Positions 31,061 through 42,950 of a stretch of DNA of 64,000 bases are shown here, in pieces; within the stretch, counting starts at the first letter, position 1, and every line of letters begins with the position of its first letter. The notes below the pieces were generated by a model. The model did no database searches. It saw only the letters and a program-made list of their open reading frames with translations, and was not told the origin of the DNA. Source of the stretch: Chaunax sp. Z400. Taxonomy: Eukaryota > Chordata > Actinopteri > Lophiiformes > Chaunacidae. The position numbers and the translations under genes are program-made. The stretch covers positions 12,338,339-12,402,338 of the forward strand of contig CM075189.1 in assembly GCA_037577475.1 (NCBI GenBank), in the 5' to 3' direction.

Positions 31061-32989
31061 AAAAAACCACCAGCCAGCCCTAATAACCCAGAGTAAATAT
31101 TAACCTGTTAATGCTGTAGAATAGATAACCTTATCAGGCTACATGAAGAAAGAACTTCATCAGTGATAAAATGTACAGTTTGATTTTCTCCCCGACGCAC
31201 AATCTGTGTCCCTCTGTGTCACTCAAGGACTTTGCAGCAATCCAGCATTTAAACAAGCCTCTGAGGAATGATTGTACACCAAATAAAGCAACATGAATGC
31301 TGCTGTAATAACAATAATATTCATGCTTTCTGACAGTATTGTATTTATTCTATGTGAGCAGACGCTATGTGGGTGTTTTATTCAAACCGGCTGCACCTTT
31401 CCATCAAACAGAGGTGACAGAACTCATACAGGAAACAGACCCACTGTCAGATATTATAGGAGATGACCATATAATACATATATCATCATGAGGATTAAAG
31501 AAAAACTGTCCTATATTATGGGTATATAGTTGCGTGATGTCATAGGACATGATGATGACATCATATAATATGTGTTAGCATTCCTTTATTGAAGAATGTT
31601 TTGGTGCCTTCCTGTCTTTGGATATTTCTGTGCGCGCGCGCGTGCGTGCGTGTGTTACATGTCACTGCTGCGTTATAAATAGCCCACAGCCCCCCCGCAC
31701 AGAACTAACCTGCTTAAGCCTTCACTCAGGTAGTGACAGAACCCCACCGTCATCAGGCACGCACACGCATCCATCCACATCTCACCCCCCCCCCCTCCGA
31801 TGACCGTGCAACCAGAGCAATGACATGACGTCACACTGTGATGCAGTGACCACAGATTCCTGTATTCCAGCGACATAACGTGTCATGGATTCACGTGCAG
31901 GCTAATAATCCCGTGCGTGCGTGCATCGGAACCGCCACCAGGAAGATGGGAGAGAGAATTTTTCACCAAACCCTGTTCGCAAATCAGCTCATTTATTCTT
32001 TGCTTCTATGTCTAGAAGGAGGCGCAGATCGTATGACACCATCATGGAGCTTAATCGATTCAATGATCTTTCCTGGAAAATTCGGCACGTGTTTTATGCG
32101 TAAAACGTCACATTTTACGAAACAATTTCAACTTCTATAACTGGTATAAAAAAAAACACTGCCGCCCTCCGTGGGATACACTGGTAGGGGATTATTCTGG
32201 GATTAGGAGGAGATTCTGTCATAAAAGTTCACATATTGTTTCAACGGTGTTGCCATGTGTGTTCCGAGATCAATTATAATGCATGATGGCCAATACGCAA
32301 GGAATCCCCAAACCGCAGAGATGTCCTGTAATAAATACAGTTTGACTTATTGACGCGTCCTTTAAAGTCAATGCAAATTAACTTCACTGCGACCCCACAG
32401 CTACAATTTGGGTTAAACTGTCCGCCCCCCCACCCCTCAGACACACAGCCCAGAGATCTGTTGATTTCTGTTTGCCAATTCAAACAGCCGTGTGAACCAG
32501 TCAAACGTTTTGTAACCGGCTGCCCGACCATTACGCAAACGATTACGAAAACGTAAAGTCGTATCAACTTTCTCGGCTGACAGAGACCAGCCGTCTCCTA
32601 TCATCTCGTGGCTCTGCGGGACATCGTTTGATCAATCGATCACTTGGAAGTAATAATGATCGGTGGCAGTTGATCAACTTTGAGGCGCACGGAGCAGCCT
32701 GCAGATATGCAGCACAGAGCTCCCCGGTTAAGCTCAGGTTTCCGTGACAAGCAGCTTACAACTGAGGAGATAAATAACATTACACAGCATTCATGTGTTC
32801 CACTGCTTCCACACATTATTTATTAAACAGCTTCGATTCAACGAGGAGAACAATAGAAACACGATGTCCAACCGGCCAGAGAGACGCATCGACAATAATA
32901 CACATGTATAATTTCTCTACACAATAGTTTAAAGGCACACTGTCCTGTAGCCGGTGGGTGAAAAAGGTTACAATATCATAATAGTCCTC
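31061..32989. other. Non-coding interval before the CpG island
   Basis: Includes an alternating purine-pyrimidine stretch GTGCGCGCGCGCGTGCGTGC at 31629-31648, a candidate Z-DNA former. From about 32580 CpG frequency begins to rise. No exon recognised. Confidence 0.45.
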
Positions 32990-33238
32990 AGGCTAAGTCC
33001 ACGCGTTCAGAGGCGCACCACGTGTCCAAGTCTCCACACTGAAAATTAAAACTTCCCTCAAGATTGCGTCAAAAGTTTCCAAAGCGCCCCTCTGCATACC
33101 AAACAATCCTCCCCGGGCAGCGACGCGCTCTCCGCTTCCAACACCGGCACAAATATCGTCTTAATCCCTCAAAACCCATGGCTGATTACATTTCCTCCAA
33201 AAACACGTGAAAGCCACACGTCAAGACATAGTAGGCAT

Positions 33239-33274
33239 TCACATACACACACACACACACACACAGAGAGAGAG
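33239..33274. repeat. Short (CA)n-(GA)n tract in the CpG island
   Basis: About 25 bases of CA then about 10 of GA, inside intron 1 about 155 bases after the donor. Confidence 0.9.
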
Positions 33275-33422
33275 ACACCGGGTCGCGCTGTGCAAGATGC
33301 TGCTGACAAGCCGGGCGAAAGCCTCGCATCAACCGGGTATAGCGTGCGCCACGGCCGGCGACGTGCGCAGACACACCCCGGTGTGGAAAGCCCAAGGTTC
33401 CGTGTATCCATAGAGGCCGGGG

Positions 33423-33431
33423 TCTTACCTG
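33423..33431 (-). other. ppargc1b: 5' splice donor of ppargc1b exon 1
   Basis: On the minus strand the exon ends CAG and the intron starts GTAAGA, matching the U1 consensus at every important position. It closes the reading frame after codon 27 with phase 0. The position agrees with the human gene as I recall it, where the first exon ends soon after the same conserved block. Confidence 0.85.
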
Positions 33432-33509
33432 GCTGCCGGAGTTTTCTGTCAGGTAATTGAAGACAAAGGACGAGAGTTCCTCATCTAATAGTGAAGCGCA
33501 GTCCGCCAT
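33429..33509 (-). CDS. ppargc1b: PGC-1 beta, first coding exon (27 codons)
   Basis: This exon encodes the N-terminus of peroxisome proliferator-activated receptor gamma coactivator 1-beta, a nuclear coactivator that binds nuclear receptors and NRF/ERR factors and drives mitochondrial and lipid-oxidation genes. The ATG is at 33509-33507 in a strong context (A at -3, G at +4). The 27 residues begin MADCASLLDEEL and continue SSFVFNYLTENSGSQ; the LLDEELSSF stretch followed by an asparagine-tyrosine-leucine is the hallmark of the vertebrate PGC-1 beta N-terminal activation region, while PGC-1 alpha and PPRC1 start differently. The last codon is CAG, directly followed by GTAAGA, a near-consensus donor, so the intron is phase 0. 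Open reading continues past the donor to 33186, but that part is intronic and runs into a CA/TG tract. The rest of the gene (acidic domain, LXXLL motifs, RRM) must lie beyond the left edge. Identity rests on memory of the human protein; paralogue assignment is fairly sure. Confidence 0.86.
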
Positions 33510-33512
33510 CTT
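33501..33512 (-). promoter_or_regulatory. YY1-like site over the start codon
   Basis: The minus strand reads AAGATGGCGGAC with the ATG of ppargc1b inside it. This matches the YY1 core AANATGGCGG. YY1 sites overlapping the initiator ATG, just downstream of TATA-less starts, are a known promoter class in vertebrates. The site is seen; its use is inferred. Confidence 0.5.
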
Positions 33513-33581
33513 CTAGTGAATGAGGAGCCGCGGAGTCAGAGAGCGGAGTATAGGAGGAGGAGGAGGAGCAGTGGGGGAAGG

Positions 33582-33599
33582 CCGCCTGCAGGGGGCGCA
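33582..33599 (+). promoter_or_regulatory. CTCF-like motif upstream of exon 1
   Basis: The sequence CCGCCTGCAGGGGGCGCA contains the CTCF core AGGGGGCGC preceded by a C-rich half, about 75 bases upstream of the ATG. It could insulate the promoter from the repeat-rich flank. Only a motif match is available. Confidence 0.35.
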
Positions 33600-33620
33600 T
33601 CTGTTTACACACACACAAAC

Positions 33621-34431
33621 TAACCAAGACGTTACTGTAACGCCACGCGGTGATCCAAGGTGGGGTCTGGGGGACCTCCAGGGAGTCAATGTAGTGGCTC
33701 CAGGAGGTCCTATAATAAAATAATAATAAAATGAGATAGACAGATAGACAGATAGATAGTCTGTTTTATGCTCATGGCCCCACCTCTTTGTTTTTATGTG
33801 AGTAAATTATCCACTTGAATAGAGAGCATAATTAATGGTGATAAAACTTGATTCTCCAGTTGGACGCTGTTTTCAAAGATTAACTTTCACAAAAGCACAA
33901 TAGGAAGGCTGTGGTCATTCAGGACACGCCTTGTACACTGGGAAATACCTGTTCAATGGCTCCGCCTTTGTTTTGAGAAACTAGCACAGGTGTTAGCAGC
34001 TACAGTGCTGTTGCTGGGTAACTGCAAAAAAAAAAAAAACAGCACTAAGTTTCTGCTGAGTGTCTTAATTATTGTGTTTCTCCTGCTACAGAAATTCTTG
34101 AAAAGAAAATCGGCACAGAAAAGTGGGTTCAAACAGTTGCAGCATCTCAAACATGTTGCAGCTGGTTGCTTCGCTGCCTGTTTGGGATGCTTGTGTGATG
34201 AAAACATTTTAGCAGATATTTGCAGCAAAGGTTTTGGTTATAACATGCATAAGTCATGCACTTTGCAAGAACACAAATGCATTAGTATAAGATGTAATCG
34301 ATCAGGATAACACACCGTTTCAATGTGGAACTATTAACATATTATTAAAAGTTAATCCCAGGATAAAATATCACAACATATTAAATCACACAGCAAAATT
34401 ATTACATGATACATTCTAAACTTATGATATT
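33621..34431. other. Upstream intergenic DNA, nothing recognised
   Basis: Lies upstream of ppargc1b. A poly-A run at 34026-34039 lets opposite open frames of 106 and 91 codons overlap; neither is recognisable. Confidence 0.45.
33734..33760. repeat. (GATA)n/(GACA)n microsatellite
   Basis: About six imperfect tetranucleotide units, AGATAGACAGATAGACAGAT-like. Confidence 0.85.
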
Positions 34432-34923
34432 TTAAAGGAACAGTTCACCCAAAAAAATCAGTCATTACACGCGTCCCGATGTCGATCGAAAGTTGGATGA
34501 AGTTCCTTTAAAGTCCACAGAACATTTGTGGAGCTTCACTGCAAAACAGCGTTGTAGCGGTCTCCTGAACAGATGAAGAAGATGGGGACTTGTTTTTAAA
34601 AACTGCGTAAGAGAACAAACAAAATGACTCCTTACAGATCCTACGGTGTAATTCAAGAACGGCCGAAGATCCCAAACTGATAGGAAAAGACATTATTTGC
34701 AATCTTCTAAAGCTTAAATCGTTTCTGTAGCCTTTAAGCTAAAAGTGTTAGCATGCGCCACGTCTGCACAAGCTCAAGTGTGTGTACGTACACCGCTGGA
34801 CGAGATCCATCCCAGTTCGGGATCTCTGCACACGTGGACTAAGAAACTCCGGCAGACTGTCCATTGACATGGAGATGAGGAGATACTGACTGAATGCTCA
34901 TATTTGGGTGAGCTGTTCTTTTA
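34432..34923 (+). mobile_element. Fold-back MITE copy 3, both ends present
   Basis: Begins TTAAAGGAACAGTTCACCC and ends GGGTGAGCTGTTCTTTTA, imperfect inverted termini. Inside are the family landmarks GAAGAAGATGGGGACTTG near 34573, AAGATCCCAAACTGAT near 34664 and GTAGCCTTTAAGCTAA near 34728. Flanking TTAA-like bases suggest a TTAA target, as in Kolobok or Angel-type fish elements; that family name is tentative. Confidence 0.72.
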
Positions 34924-36572
34924 CTGTTCTGTTACAGTTTCCACAGTTGTAGCTTTTTCCACCAGCAGCTCATAGAGACCAGAAGGGAAAACCAAGCATG
35001 AGGACACACACCACCAGCTGAGATTGTTCACTGCATTGCAGCTCAGGGCTTTTCTGCCCTTTAAGTGTTTGCAGGTCAGGAAAAGGTTAACTGTCTGAGG
35101 CAGGTGACGGCCATAACAGAGCTCTGCAGGTCTCTCCGAAGCCTGCCTGACAACACTGGCCTTAACACAATGTGTGTGTGATCGACTTCTTCTATAGTAG
35201 TGAGGACTTGAGAGGAGACACTTTCTTCACTTCTTATCTTTATAGCTTCTATAAAAAATATCTAATAATATTGAAATGTGAATGAAATGTAAAATAATTT
35301 CCCACACAGATTTTCACAATTGTTTTCCTGTGCAATAACAGACAGTGGAATTTTTGTGTTGACTTGTTGACAACCTGTGTTTCTTGCCCTGTCAGCTGTT
35401 ATTGTGAGTTTGTGTTCTCATAACCCCGGAAATATTATTGGAATTGAAAGAAATGAGGGTTAAAACTATGAAAATAAAAGGTGGGGAAAAAACAGAAATT
35501 ATCCTTAAATATTCAGAGTTTAATTCATTTACTTGCCCTTAGTCAATTTTTACTTGCCCCAGTATAAATTGCACTATTTTTTAGTGGTTATCAAATATCA
35601 AATTTAATCTTATCTGCCTTAGTCTTAAACTTGCGGCAAACTGCACATGACATCATTGGAGTGTCACCCACTTTTTCTGACTTTTTTTTTTTTACTTCTC
35701 CTGGACAATCCTTGCTGTTGAGCCGGAAAATAAATGTGCTTGGTTTTGTTTTTGCAATGGTCAAGGTTAGGATTGGCAGATTTGTAGAAGAAGTATAATA
35801 TATGACGAGTATTAAAGAGAGTCAACGATGCAGAAAATAAGAGAAGGAGAGCTTATGAGGGAATAAAAGAGGAAAAGGAAATGTTCCTGTTTATTCATGT
35901 ATCTTAATGAGACTACAGTTATACAGATTTTCAGGCATCAGCAGCTTCACTTCAGAGACATAACTGTTGATCTCTACTTGTTTATACTTGTCACATTGTT
36001 GCAGTCAGAAGGTGCAGCCAAGCCTGTTCATAAAATATCATAAGCCACGCCTACATCTCCTTATCAATCAAATAGAAATATGGAAAATGAAGAGAAATCC
36101 ACGCCTGTCGGTGAAAACATTAAAGGTAAACAGCCGACTTCATTCCCTCAGAGTCAAAGATACCTTCAGTCATACAGAGAGAAGTTCATCATAAAGAGAC
36201 ACAGAGATCCATTTTAAATAACCTAAAGGAGCAGGAAACAGACCAGAATGCAATGCAGGTGTAGTTTATAGAAAATGTACAAGTGTGGCTACAACCACAA
36301 CACACGACAACACATCATATTTGTCTGGTTGCCTCAAAGTCCCTACAGCAGGTCTCAGCATGAATAATCATTGTTCATCTCTCTGCATGCATTTAAACAT
36401 TTATTTTGAGTCCAGCAATTTGGTGAAAGAGCAAAACTGAGTCCTTAAAGTACACCTTTAAATACCCATCAAGTGCAGTAAAAGGCTCCACATGGTATCA
36501 ATGAGCAGGAATGCACATGTATTTTGGTATAAACATGACATAACCATGATATTAACTAAAACGCAGAAGGCA
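34924..36572. other. Intergenic DNA, nothing recognised
   Basis: AT-leaning sequence without recognisable genes or element ends. Confidence 0.45.
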
Positions 36573-37207
36573 TTAAAGGAACAGTCCACCCAAAAATGAA
36601 AATTCAGACATTATTTATTCACCTCCATGTCAATGGAAACATGACAAGTGAAGTTTAGTCCACAAAATATTTTTTGGAGCTTCACAGCAAAAAAAAGCTT
36701 TGCAGTATTCTTCTAAACAACTGAAGAAGATGGGGACTTGTTTTAAAACATACAAAACTGCTGAAAACAATCATAATGCTCAGTTTCTCCATAATTTTAT
36801 TACACCTAAATGTCGCGCCATGATAGTTTAACCCTCATAATGTGACTCCTCAACCACAAAAACCTACCCCTAGTATATGGAATCGCACTATATCATTATT
36901 AGACAAACCAACATTGGTGAAAATGTTCCCTCCTTAGCCGAGGTAATAACTCTTTACGTCTCATACAGCATAATCTAAATGTACAGAAGCCCTGTGATCC
37001 CAAACTGATGAGAAAAGATGTTATGTACACCTTTTTTTTAAGATGAAATATTCACTGTAGCCTCAAACACAAGTTTAAGTTTGTGCACTGAGGAGAATGT
37101 TGCAACTCTAGTTTGCTGTGAAGCTCCAGAAAAGTTTTGTAGTGTAAGAAACTTCACCATCAGCCTGGGAGGGGGGGAGTAGATGAGGGGTTAACTGTTC
37201 CTTTAAC
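36573..37207 (+). mobile_element. Fold-back MITE copy 4, long inverted arms
   Basis: Starts TTAAAGGAACAGTCCACCC and ends TTAACTGTTCCTTTAA. The left arm through GGAGCTTCACAGCAAA at 36676 is mirrored at 37119-37205 (TTTGCTGTGAAGCTCC), giving arms of about 110 bases. The interior is lengthened by an insertion near 36778-36965 whose sequence recurs at 42.82 kb. Confidence 0.75.
36790..36965 (+). repeat. Dispersed repeat inside MITE copy 4
   Basis: Shares AGTTTAACCC, GTGACTCCT, AAAACCTACCCCTAGTAT and CATTATTAG in the same order with 42815-42950. The TTAACCC start is piggyBac-like, but the ends are not clear. It interrupts a block contiguous in MITE copy 3, so it arrived later. Confidence 0.45.
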
Positions 37208-38410
37208 ACTAGACTTGATACGCTGACAGGTCCATAGCCCTGAGGACACAACCTCTTGATTTCAATTTGTGTCATGCATTTGACCTAATGTAACAGGAAA
37301 TAGTTAACTGTTACACAAGGCATGAACACTACCAAACATAGTGATGCTACTATAATATATCGACCTGCTGTTTGTTTGTCGCCTGGTCGGTAGTGGCCTC
37401 AGAAGAAGCAGCCAAAAACAAGCTGTTCCAAGCAGCAATGTCCTCTTCTTATGTTACTACATTTTATATTGGCATTTTAGACCGTCAGCCAGCCTTCAGG
37501 TCAAGAGAGGCTGCCAGCAAGATCAGCATCAGAATAACCATAAAATCAGCAGCGTCAGAGAAAATTATTTTCAGCAGGTTAAAGGTCGTGGCGAGATTTT
37601 AGCCCATTCATTAATAGAACTAAATATTCTTGAGGAACATTGTGGCTCAGTGAGGAGAGGTACATGGGAGAAATGCACTGAACATTTGTAGAACTGCCTA
37701 ACAGAACAAGAGAAAGCATCCATAATATACAGGGTCTTTAAGAAATGCTTGGTCCTGCAGGAAACATCTGCCCGGCACAAACAATGGGCTGTTTTTATAT
37801 TCAGTTATCTCCAGGAAAAAACAGTAAAAACTATTAAAGAAAGAGAAGAAACACAAAAAAATGTCAGAGAGACATGGAGGGCCACGGGGCCCAACAAAAC
37901 AAATATCTCAGCCCAACAGAAAACTCCACTCAAGATGACAAACAGGCAATATGCTGCAGAAACCGACTCAGCGTTCGAGGCTCACTTCATCACAGTGAGC
38001 TGTAGCGGGCCGACACTAAAAAGCATCCACGTCTCTTAGCTGTAAACTGAGATGATGTACATCTCAGCAGCATCCGGAGCGTCCAAGATGACATTTCAAT
38101 AATGTTAAGTCATAAGGGTGCAGTCACCAAGCCAAGAACAGGGCTGCGGAGTAAGGTCAGACTGTTACTAAGCAGGGCTGGTATGTGTCAGGTGGTCTTA
38201 GAAGCAAGTATTTCATCTGAATTGACATTCCAGTAATATTCCAGGTTATGTCCTCACTTTACCTCCATGCTTTGATTTGTGCCGGTTAGGCTGACCTTAC
38301 ATTACTTCAGGGCTAAGGAGGCATTTCAGCTTGTACAGCCTCACACCGAAGGGGAGTAAGCAAAATATTTGTTTTGTCTTGTTGGGATGAAAATGTTTTT
38401 TTTGAGATGT
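37208..38410. other. Intergenic DNA, nothing recognised
   Basis: No recognisable gene or element. Confidence 0.45.
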
Positions 38411-38712
<302 letters not shown>

Positions 38713-41008
38713 TGTTATTAATTTTTTCTTTTGAAAGCTTTGAAATACAGGAGATATATGGGGAAATATTAAATGGGAGGACTGATGCATGCAGACCACT
38801 TTCAGGATCTCCAGATCAAACAGTCGCTCAGTGCCAAAGAGAAATCCGGTCACATACGATGGATATTCCAAATATAATGTCTCGTGTCTCTGGACCAAAT
38901 ACTTGACCTACTGTACCTGCAGCATTAAGATTCTGAGAAAAATGTGTTGAGTAGAAAATGTTTGAAAAGAGAGCATCCTCAGGAAGGATCACTTTCACTA
39001 CTAGGTGCATTTCACTGGGAACAGTTGAAGTACTTCAAAGTTTTAAATAGAGAGGAAATCAGTCTGTCAGAAAGCCAAACAGTCAGCTCACCAGACAGTC
39101 AGCCATGCATGTGCCAGTGAGGGATCAGAGCAGCCTCACAGCAGGGCCAATGAAACACATTTTACTGTGAAATAGGCCAATAAAATATGGTGTGTAACTC
39201 TCATAGTGGTAAATATTTCCATAAAGCATGAATACATCAGTCAGCATTATTAGTTAGTCATAGATTCCATCGTCCCTTTGGGAACAGTGACTGAGTTTTT
39301 ATTATAAAAAGACATGAATGACACTCAGAATCCAGATTTGGAAATATGAGGAAGTTTAAGTCAGATATTCCAATCAGAACGTGAACATCAGGCAGTTTCC
39401 TCCTTTGTCATTACGAACCTTCATTTTAACCAGCATTGATGCAGCAGTGAACAGTAGCTCCCCTCCTGTCTGTGGGGCCCTATAAATGAATCACTTTACA
39501 TTTTTGTCCTTAAAGGCATCTTTGGGAGGATATTACTGAAACAACAGCTCTCTGATTTATGGCGCCGTTTAATTCCAAGCAGCTGGGATCGTTCACATGT
39601 AACTGGAGGATTTCATTACTTGGTTGGACAATCTGGTGAAAAGGGGCTGCAGGAAGAGGACTCAGAGTGATATAGGTGGTCGTCCTACATGGTGCGTTCA
39701 CTTGTCCTCATGAGCGTTTGCTCGCTGACAGTCGCTTTGACACTCGATCATTCTTTGGCTTCGCTCAGACCGTCACTCTGCCTGAAGGCTGACCTTGACC
39801 TTTGCACTGCTTATCTCCATATGTCATGTGTGTGTCTGTCCACTCACATACTGCTGCATCCAAATACAGCTAAGGTACATATGTTTACCACACTTTGATT
39901 ATGTACTACATGGTTTATATATATATATATATTCAAAATATTTTAAGTGTGTTTCTCCCAAAGTGACACAGCTAGTAGTTATTTTCACTATTAACTCTTT
40001 TATTATTTGCTTATTTGCTTTATTATTGGCTTTAAGTGCCATTATTCTTATGTTTTTGTTTTTCATTATCTGATATTATTTCTTAATGATCTTGATTCTT
40101 GTTTTTACTCCAGTGTAAGAAAGCTTCCTGTTGCATTCAATTAATGCATTTATTTATTTATTAAATAATAGATAATTCAATTAGTGCTCATAATGGACAA
40201 ACTGGTGTTGATTTACGTCTAATCACAAAATTTACATTGGGATGATGATGTCATAAGAGGACATTGTTAGCCTCTGATCAAGAACATGTAAAAAAAAAAA
40301 CAACAACCAAAAAACACATTGTTCCACTCTCTAAATCTAATAAAGAAAAATCTTTTGTGCCAATATCTTCGAAGGGGGATCAAAACCAATGGTAGAAAAT
40401 GTAACACCATGAAGCTGAAAAGAGAAGAGATGGAGAAAATAACGACCCCACAAAAACTACAAAGACCATATCAGAAAGAAAATAATTAAAAACCTTTATT
40501 AGACTCTTTATTTTTCAGTAGTTTAATAAATATGACATCAAAAGGTAAGAATATCAGTCGCTCTCAGTCTCGTTGAATCTATTGATCTATGCACTATAGT
40601 CCATGTTTGCCCTGCTGAAGAGAATAACCTACATTTTCTCCAATCTTTAGTTTTCTAAGGGTTTTTTTCTCCACTCAGGCTTCTCTGTGCTGGACCATCG
40701 GCTGTCCTGGGTCTCCTTCTCTGACTGTTGGTGCCTTATTCCAGATGTTTTGGATCTGGACTTCCATCCTCCAGGAGATTCAGTCTCTCCTCTCTCTCCC
40801 TGTCCTGGTCTCCACGGTACAGAGATGAGGTCTTGTGCCTCATGTCCCACCTCACTGCTGACACCTGGACATATAGCTTGACGTCCTCTCGGATCCATAT
40901 TCTCCATAAATATTTAAAATGTATCTGTATGTCGGTTGCATTTATTGGATTTCTCTAACGCTCCTGTTCCAGGTCTTCCTCCCCTTCTTCCTTTTTTTTT
41001 TTTTTTTG
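38713..41008. other. Intergenic DNA, one exon-like patch
   Basis: Nothing recognised except the possible exon or unclassified repeat at 40674-40895 discussed as a finding. A T17-G13 homopolymer junction lies at 40991-41021. Confidence 0.4.
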
Positions 41009-41290
41009 GGGGGGGGGGGGATATCCTATCTGAACCCAGGCTCAGTAGCCTTAAGCCCCTTGTGAAAACATATATATATATATATTGGTGTATAAATAAA
41101 AGGGTGTCCATAAGGGCAGAGATATATGAAATATATGAAAATAAACAACACACATAAAGAAAATCACTATTACAACAACAAAATATAGATGTAATAAAAA
41201 TGAAATAATAGCCTTACAAACACATATAAATTATAATGTGAATAATTTACGTACAATGCAAAATGTTATTTATAAAAAGGACATTTCAAC

Positions 41291-41400
<110 letters not shown>

Positions 41401-42398
41401 CAGCATCAGAATCTAATTCCTACTTTTATTCTAAAGTCATCACCTCAATATGTTCGTGTCACAACACAACCAGGACTAAAAAATAACATTTCACTTTTCT
41501 CCTCTTGACACCATCCAGCTTTGAGAGCCCTTTAATGTTCTCTGGATTTACTGTCTGAGTTTCTGAGCCAAAAGAAATGAATAGTCTACGAACCTCCGGC
41601 AGCTGCTTTACACACACAATAAGATATCTGCTTACCTGTAGACACCGATGTTTCCTCTGAGCTGAATGTAACACTTCCAGTGGGCAGCAGCCTGCAGACG
41701 TCTCTCATGTGGCCTCTTGTGTATCCCTGATCCGATTTATGATAGACTTTATGACATGATCTGGACTCAAATCCAGGTTCTCTGGTCCAAGTTGGTGTTA
41801 CATCACTGTCTGAGATGTTTCTTAGTACTGGATGTGAACTGACACCCTGAATAAATCTGATCAGGTATGTCTTTGCATAGTGACCTTCGCACAGAGACTG
41901 CTGCTGTATTAAGAAACCATCATGACAGATTTCTTTCCCTGTTCACACTGCTGGCTGTTGCAGTGATTTAAAATCTGGAAGGACGGACATGGTTGCTGTC
42001 ACTGATGGCACTTCACACAAAGACACCCCTTATAGTAACAAACCCAAACACAAATAGTGGGAGCAGGATGCACTGAGCCGGCGTGAACCAGCTGTCGTTC
42101 ATCAGATAGATCATTAGGCCTCGGTTTCAGTGCCTGAACACTTCAGCTCCTCTTTTCACCAGTTTGTCTACTCAGGTCTGCAACAGCGGCTCCAGTATTA
42201 GACTGAAATTCTGGGACCTTTGGACCTTTCTGTCCACGTCTGGACACTGATGTGTTACAGACACATGTTGTCATTGTTGCCAGATTTGACTGAACATGTT
42301 TGGTGGCTGAATATGTGGAAGAAAATTGAATGACGTGTTCATAAAACATGCTTCAAATCTGCAAACCGCATCCACCAGAATGATCTCTGCCAAGGTTC

Positions 42399-42620
42399 TT
42401 TAAACCTCCTGTTGTGTTCGTTTCTTGTTATGTTTTGTGTTCACCGATCAAAAATGAGCGCTCCATTCTACCTGATTATAAATCCATACATGTATAAATA
42501 CATACATTATCACCTAATGTTGTATTTCATCTTTATATTAACTCAAGTTTTTGTGGGTTGCCATGGAAGCCAAAAAGGGGCGTTTCTAATGATGGGTCAT
42601 TTTTGACCGGGAACACCAAG
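42399..42620. mobile_element. Short piggyBac-like MITE, tentative
   Basis: Left end TTTAAACCTCCTGTTGTGTT and a TCAAAAATGA block near 42447 are mirrored at the right by TCATTTTTGA at 42597 and GGGAACACCAAGG. This resembles a fish MITE class starting TTAACCCTCCTGTTG as I remember it. The target duplication is not clean. Confidence 0.4.
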
Positions 42621-42814
42621 GCTGAACACAAGTTCAATAAAACAGCCAAACATTTATACAAATTCTCAAAATTCATGTTGTGTGTTCAGATGCCATGTTT
42701 GAACAAAGTCATGTCATAAAGTTTTATGACAAACAGATGAAATTAACTACATTTTTTTAGAGAGAAAACTGTTTTCATTTACATGAACAGAACGAAGCTT
42801 TTTCTCTAACAACC

Positions 42815-42950
42815 TAAAAGTCCAATGATTGTTTAACCCCCCCATAGTTTGACTCCTGACCAATGAAAACCTGCCCCTAGAATCTGGATCACTTTGGTCT
42901 CATTATTAGTTTGATAGTTATTCTAGAAAAACTAGATTTCACTGATGGTG
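42815..42950 (+). repeat. Second copy of the 36.8-kb dispersed repeat
   Basis: Shares the ordered blocks GTTTAACCC, TGACTCCT, AAAACCTGCCCCTAGAAT and CATTATTAG with 36790-36965, without the surrounding MITE. Confidence 0.45.

Larger units (their letters stand above)
32990..33620 (-). promoter_or_regulatory. ppargc1b: CpG-rich promoter region of ppargc1b
   Basis: CpG dinucleotides are frequent here (runs such as ACGCG, GCGACGCGC, GGCCGGCG, CCGCGG) compared with the CpG-poor flanks. The block spans exon 1 and reaches about 110 bases upstream of the ATG and 440 bases into the intron. No TATA box is obvious; upstream there is a purine (GGA)n tract at 33553-33568. A dispersed-start CpG-island promoter is the natural reading. 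The transcription start cannot be placed from sequence alone. Confidence 0.6.

Noticed and set aside
33186..33428. Extension of the ppargc1b frame past codon 27
   Set aside because: It crosses a strong donor, loses similarity to PGC-1 at once and enters a CA/TG tract; it is intron.
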